DNA of 64,000 nt from Rhabditoides inermis (Eukaryota; Nematoda; Chromadorea; Rhabditida; Rhabditidae). Positions 58,713 to 64,000 of the stretch are shown here, piece after piece. Location of the stretch: the NCBI GenBank assembly GCA_963966185.1, contig CAWZYM010000300.1, positions 739,001 to 803,000 of the forward strand, read 5' to 3'. A model generated the notes under the pieces. The model searched no databases. It had not been told where the DNA came from and saw nothing but the letters and a program-made list of their open reading frames with translations. Both the position numbers and the translations under genes were made by a program. The number at the start of each line of letters is the position of its first letter. The first letter of the stretch is position 1.

Positions 58713-60601
58713 CTACTGGGGGTCGATGACGACCTCTCCCGCATTGTCGAGTCCGATCACATGTGCCGCACTCACAACTAGACGGCCAGCCTAAACATCC
58801 AACATTCATTATCGAAATATCCACACTAAATCAATAAACAATTTACTATTTATAAACTGTGTAATAATGTCACATTGGGACAACGCGACGAAATGATGTG
58901 TTACACGTTACACCTACCACATAGTTTCATGAAAATTTGAAAGAGTATGATCGAAAAGATTAAAACATTAAAAATGAGACAACCCACATCCGCATCGTGA
59001 GTGACCTTTCCGTCGCGCACGAGCCGCGCCACAGAGTCGCGCATCTCATCCGCCGTCACACTGCAGTAACAAAGTTATCGCTAGCAAAACAACGCAAAAC
59101 AAAATCAAGCATTAATATGAACATAAAACAACGCACTTTCTCTCGAAGATGATAGAGGTGAGAGTCGCGGGCGTGTGCCAGTCTGCCATGTCCACCTTGA
59201 CGAGATCGAAGCCGAGCAGCACCAGAAAGTCCATCGGCCAGTTCTGAAACCACGAACTGCAGACCCCCTGGTGACAATTGTCCACCCACCTGATGAGGAA
59301 CGATAAGTGCATCGGGGGCGACTGATACAAGACCAGCGCGTGCACCTCCGCCGATAACCGACAACTGACAAACAGTCCCAAAGGTTAGCAAGCTACACTC
59401 TTTCCACCCACCAGAGTGTTAAACTCAGATCTCAGCTTGTCAGTCTTACGTGGCTGAACGATGTGAGCGCACGACGGGCATCATTGAGGGCCGCGTAGAC
59501 TCGGTTGAGGATGGTCTGTACCAGACGAACACCGTGCGTCGTGCGAGGTCGCACATCGCCCAGCGCGTTCTGTAAGTCTCCCCTTACGAACATCACGCCA
59601 CACACATAAGAAAGGGTGCACAACACTTATTTGACAATGATTCAGCGCATTCTATTCCATTCCAATTACATTCACAAACAGCGCAAACTTTATTCAGCGC
59701 ATTGCATATTACACTGTTGCACACTTTACTTGATGTTTAAAGGGAGTGTACACTCTGAATTTCGAAGTTGAGTTAGCACCGGGATGTGAAAATATATTGA
59801 AAATGATGTACTTTTGTCAATGCAACTATGTGTCGGAGATACCTATAAGTCGGTGAAAAATTCTGCTGAACATTGAAAATTGGCACCAATTGGCACCAAT
59901 TTCTGCATTTTGATACATTTTGCGCTCAATTTTCACCAATTTGCAGACATTTTCAGCATATAAATGTAATGACAAAACTAAGTCGTTTTCAACATATTTT
60001 CACATCCCGGTGCTAACTCAACTTCGGAATTCAGAGTGTACACTCCCTTCAAAATCAACAAAAACATATACATGACAAGTACAAACCATGAGATAGTCCA
60101 GTTCGTCGATATCCAGCCGAACCAGCAGGAGATGCACACGCCGAATCTCATCCATAGTAGTGATCTCGTCTCCGACGGAGTTCACGCTGTCGGCAGTCGT
60201 CTGCCATCGCACCACCAACTCCGCCGTCTACAAACGCCAAGTATTTCTGGGATTATGACCAGTCAACTACCATCCCATTCATATAATCATGCTACATTAG
60301 CATTATACATCAATGAAATGCTTATACAATGAAAACTATTTTACATACGTTTGGTATGAGGACAGGCATAGAGATGACACGAGCGATGCTAGATAGAGAC
60401 GTGCGGAGCGCACCGATGAACTTGAGCGGCTTCACGCCGCCCATCACTGTCTTAAAAACATACATTGCAATCTCATCATCGTAGACATCAATCTATATAC
60501 ACACACGTACGGTGCATTGAAGTGCCACAGGGTGGCCTCTGACTCACGCGAACTCTGAGAAGGTATGCGTCGACAAGATCGAGGTAGAGACGGCACATAG
60601 T
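58713..60601 (-). pseudogene. Inverted, 5'-truncated gene X copy, array copy 2
   Basis: Same structure, deletion and MITE as 47814-49703, with only a few base differences (for example Ser to Phe in the exon 11 counterpart near 59228). Confidence 0.85.
59740..60049. mobile_element. MITE with terminal inverted repeats of about 65 bp, array copy 2
   Basis: Same element at the same place in the second unit, so it was present before the unit was amplified. Confidence 0.85.
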
Positions 60602-60842
60602 GTCAGCCACGAAGCGCCGAATAAACGAATACGGCCGCGATTCTCCCACGTTTGAAGCAAGAGAGAAGCGAGAGAAGAAGCAGCGGAAATGAAATCAAAG
60701 ACACTGCCGGAAAGACATTGAATTGGGCGAGGTCCGCGCACTCTCTTTTCGCTCTCTCGCCGCCCCGGCTGCGCACTCTCTCATCTTCCGCCCCTCTTCT
60801 CCTTTCGGGCATGCCCCCTCGCCACCACTCCCCGACCGGTTC

Positions 60843-60893
<51 letters not shown>

Positions 60894-61191
60894 CGTATCA
60901 CATGCTCACAAATGGTGATTGTGTGAATCACGCACATGTGCTCTCTTGAACCGTCCATATGAACCAAGGACTGTAAAAGACTCAGAACGAGAGAACGATG
61001 AAAAGACTATACAATCCTCCGCAAAATCACAGGCACTGAACGGGGAGAGCCCCTGTTGAACAACACAACATAACACTCATAAACACTCCAAAAACAACAG
61101 CTTTATCATCACAACAACACCCAACAAAACAACAACATCCCAGAAAACTATGACTGCTTCACTGCTCCTTCTCCTGCTCCTCCTCCTCCTC

Positions 61192-61578
61192 CTATACATT
61201 CAGGTCGTCGTCCGGATCCTCGTCGTCCAAGTCGTCCGCCTCATCCGGAGTGTAGATGATCTGACCGCCCACGCGAACCTAAACAATGTACTTCAAAAAG
61301 TACTTCAAACAATTCTGCCAATTCTTCAAATAAACAAAAGACAAATGGCGAAATATGTATCACCAAACTTTCTACACGAAATTGTTGTGCTATTCGATCA
61401 ATTTCAGTGATAGAAAACAAATGTACAGAACGTGGAGAAAATACAAATTAGCAACCAAAACTACCCACCTTCTTGTCGTAGCTGGGCAGATTGATGCCGA
61501 CCAGACCTGAACAGAATAATAAAACAAAGATACTTTCGGAACACTACAAAAACCGAACCATTTGTCTTCCACAAGCAA

Positions 61579-61622
<44 letters not shown>

Positions 61623-62827
61623 AAGAGAGCAAGAAAGCAAGAGAAGAAGAGAGGAAGATGCAGAGGGAGACACAGAGACCCCGCACGCACCCTGTCTCCC
61701 TTGCTCGTCCCTCTGCATGTATGGCAGCTGGAGGGCCTCCTTCGCCCTCCGCTCACTCTCCTTCAGCCGAAGACCGACGTCGAACGACGAGGACAGAGAG
61801 TCGCTGGGGGCTGTCTGCGGGGCTGACGCCGACTGGAAACAACACACATCACTCCTCCTCCTCCTCCTCATCATCGCCATTCTTTCTATTCTTTATTCTC
61901 TCCCCCTCTCTCCCTCCCTCTCTCTCACTTTCTCTCTCTCTCTGAAGCCACCTCCTTCTTTTCCTCGCGCTTCTCGCTTTTCAGCTTGCCTTCCGCGCTC
62001 ACACTGAACCATTCGCTCTGAAAAAAGTAATCAATAATTGAATCAATCGATACTCCACCCACCATCTGCACCGTCTTGCCGTTTCTCTTGTAGATGAGTG
62101 TCTGGCACGCGGGCCGACCATCGAGCAGCGAGAGCGAAAGGATGGCGTCGGCCACCTGAACGAAAATAGGCAAATCGAGATTATGTGATCTTTCCAAGAC
62201 AACGGACACTGCAGCTCATTTACTGAGTGAGCTTTCTGGTTCGAGGTGAAACCTCACATACTCTCAGTGCAGTACACTGTGCCCACCTGGTCTAGCCTTT
62301 TCTCATCCACAGCGGACAGCGTCGACGAGTGAGTCAGCGCCACCACACAACGGCAACCTGTAGAGGTTTCTCTTCCTTTCTCTCCCTCTTTCTCCTTCCC
62401 GGCCTGTCACTCCCCCACTCACTCTTGACCCTGGCCAGCCACGCGGCCGTCTTGTCGCATCCCCACAGCAGTAGCAGGTAGTCTAGATGGGGGAGGACGA
62501 CGGGCCGGGCCCCGCCTGCCTTCTCCACTGCAGCACACAGGGCGGCCGGAGTCGAGTCGGCAGAGAGGGGAAGGAACGACACACTGAAAAAGAGTAATAC
62601 AAATCTTTGTTCAGTGTGGATCACAGTGTGGAAATGCTGGCAATAGAGAGCCGGCCGCATTTCGCGCCGCGCCAGATTATGATTCGCGCATGATCTGCAA
62701 GCACACAGTGGTGGCGGCGAGATAAAAGCGAAACCGCTTCGCACAGGGCTCGCGGAGCGTTTCCATTTGCGCCGCGCGCCGCTGCCTTCGTGATCGCCCA
62801 TGTAACTACTCTGAATGGTCTCCTCAT
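61192..62827 (-). CDS. ELP5: Elongator complex subunit 5, array copy 3
   Basis: Encodes the same residues as copy 1 at every position where copy 2 differs, although the adjacent F-box region is of the copy-2 type. All exons and splice sites are kept. Confidence 0.85.
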
Positions 62828-63074
62828 TTCCTACTTTTCTGCGAATGCATTTTTTCATAATTGTTGCTCACTATTTCTTGGACTATACTTTATTCTTGAA
62901 ATAACAACACTAAACTAACGTGTTCACTAAAATAGCCTCTGGCAATATTCTTCTAATATAGCACACATGTAATGGAACTATGGCGCCTCGGGCGTCACCC
63001 ATCCACTCCACGTATGCTTAAATAGTCCGCTCTACGATTGACTACTCATTCTCATCACTCTATCCAGCACAGAC

Positions 63075-63173
63075 ATGCTGTTGTCCCTTCCCAACGAGCT
63101 AACATTTTTGCAGAACAACGACAACCTCCCTGGTCTAGAACCCTTTATCCAAGCCGTCTACTCCCCGTGTTAA
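63075..63173 (+). pseudogene. F-box gene 1 remnant, array copy 3
   Basis: Same deletion and same 32-residue frame as at 52187-52285, showing both copies descend from one deleted version. Confidence 0.8.
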
Positions 63174-63787
63174 GAACACTACTAACCTTTGTACATAATT
63201 ATAATATTTATAATAAACATTAATAATACGTTGTTTGTTACTTGAATGTCAATCACCTCACCGAACGGCTATGTGTTGCGAATGATAATCTAATGAACAT
63301 AAAATGTTTTTTTCTGTTCATTTTTGAAAGCAAAAAAGTACAAAACGAAGAGTTGAAGGCAAAGACGGCATCCGCGACCGGGAGAGAATTACGTTGATGT
63401 TATAGATCGATATGCGGAGCCGTTCACTGTGAGACGATAGGTAGGATCCAAATAGGCTTATTTGGAGTGCACAAAGTCGGAAACTCACTAATTTCTTGGA
63501 GAAACATGAAGATGACAAATGGACAAACCGGAAAAAAGTTATGCAAATGAGGGAAAAATACAATACTAAACGTTAATTGTGATATTTTCTTCGACACAAT
63601 GAGTTTTGTGTGATGTGCAAGTGCGCCTCTGGACAGGTTTCTGCATTGGAGAGGTTCATGTGATGAATGGGGTTCATGTGACGGATGTGCCAGCGGCGCG
63701 CGCGCGCGTCATTTCTCAAATTCAGAAGTGTACGTGCGTTGCTTGTACTAATTCATCGCTTCCCATCTTCATAATACCTCCTCCAGA

Positions 63788-64000
63788 ATGCTCGGCCAAC
63801 TCCCCAACGAGCTCATCCTCAATGTGCTCAGCCAAGTCGATCCACAGGTAAGCCATAACTCTACCCATTCTAGTCGACACTCTTGCATTCAAGACTTTCT
63901 GCACATCCGCCTCGTTTGCCGTTTTCTCTCCCAATTCGTGCTCTCCCACCGCCACAGCCTGCCTCTCATCCTCTCCTGCGTGCGCTTCCCAAACGATCCG
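63788..64000 (+). pseudogene. F-box gene 2, array copy 3 (cut by window end)
   Basis: Matches copy 2, including the altered acceptor. Later exons are outside the window. Confidence 0.65.

Larger units (their letters stand above)
60602..64000. repeat. Tandem array unit, copy 3 (cut by window end)
   Basis: ELP5 part matches copy 1; F-box part matches copy 2, including its deletion. The array continues beyond the window. Confidence 0.9.

Overview
This window is animal nuclear DNA, most likely from a nematode. The genes are cut into many small exons. Introns are mostly 40-150 bp and end in a TTTCAG-like acceptor. The proteins are metazoan: NADK2, IPPK, ACAP, ELP5 and Mi-2/CHD. Small F-box genes and an envelope-bearing Gypsy-type element add to the nematode look. 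Long (GA)n/(CT)n tracts are scattered through introns and spacers. The species cannot be fixed from sequence alone.

Layout. Bases 1-5745 hold the 5' half of an LTR retroelement on the minus strand. It has one unusually ordered reading frame: Gag, then a complete membrane glycoprotein, then aspartic protease, then the start of reverse transcriptase, where a stop codon breaks it. Bases 5746-7560 are repeat-rich and contain a 74-bp direct repeat, long G runs and a short tandem repeat. A 13-exon gene of unknown function (called gene X here) runs on the plus strand at 7565-10312. A minus-strand gene or genes of unknown function lie at 10615-11280 and 15488-16046, separated by a nearly full-length LINE (about 11370-15400).

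Next come three well-supported minus-strand genes for which I could follow every exon: mitochondrial NAD kinase NADK2 (16437-19415), inositol-pentakisphosphate 2-kinase IPPK (21260-25019) and the BAR/PH/ArfGAP/ankyrin protein ACAP (26696-36380).

From about 38440 to the window end lies a head-to-tail array of a unit of about 11 kb: copy 1 at 38440-49703, copy 2 at 49704-60601, and copy 3 from 60602, cut by the window edge. Each unit carries a complete Elongator subunit gene (ELP5, minus) and two F-box genes (plus; intact in copy 1, broken in copies 2 and 3). It also has an orphan C-terminal Mi-2/CHD gene (minus), the first five exons of IPPK with its promoter, the tail of ACAP, and a 5'-truncated inverted copy of gene X with a 310-bp MITE in one intron. 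The unit was therefore built from pieces of neighbouring genes plus one distant gene and then amplified. Copies are nearly identical at their ends but differ by several percent, with many indels, across an inner block of about 4 kb. Copy 3 looks like copy 1 in ELP5 and like copy 2 in the F-box block.

The most unusual observations are the Gag-Env-Pro-RT order of the retroelement and the mosaic chimeric gene array.
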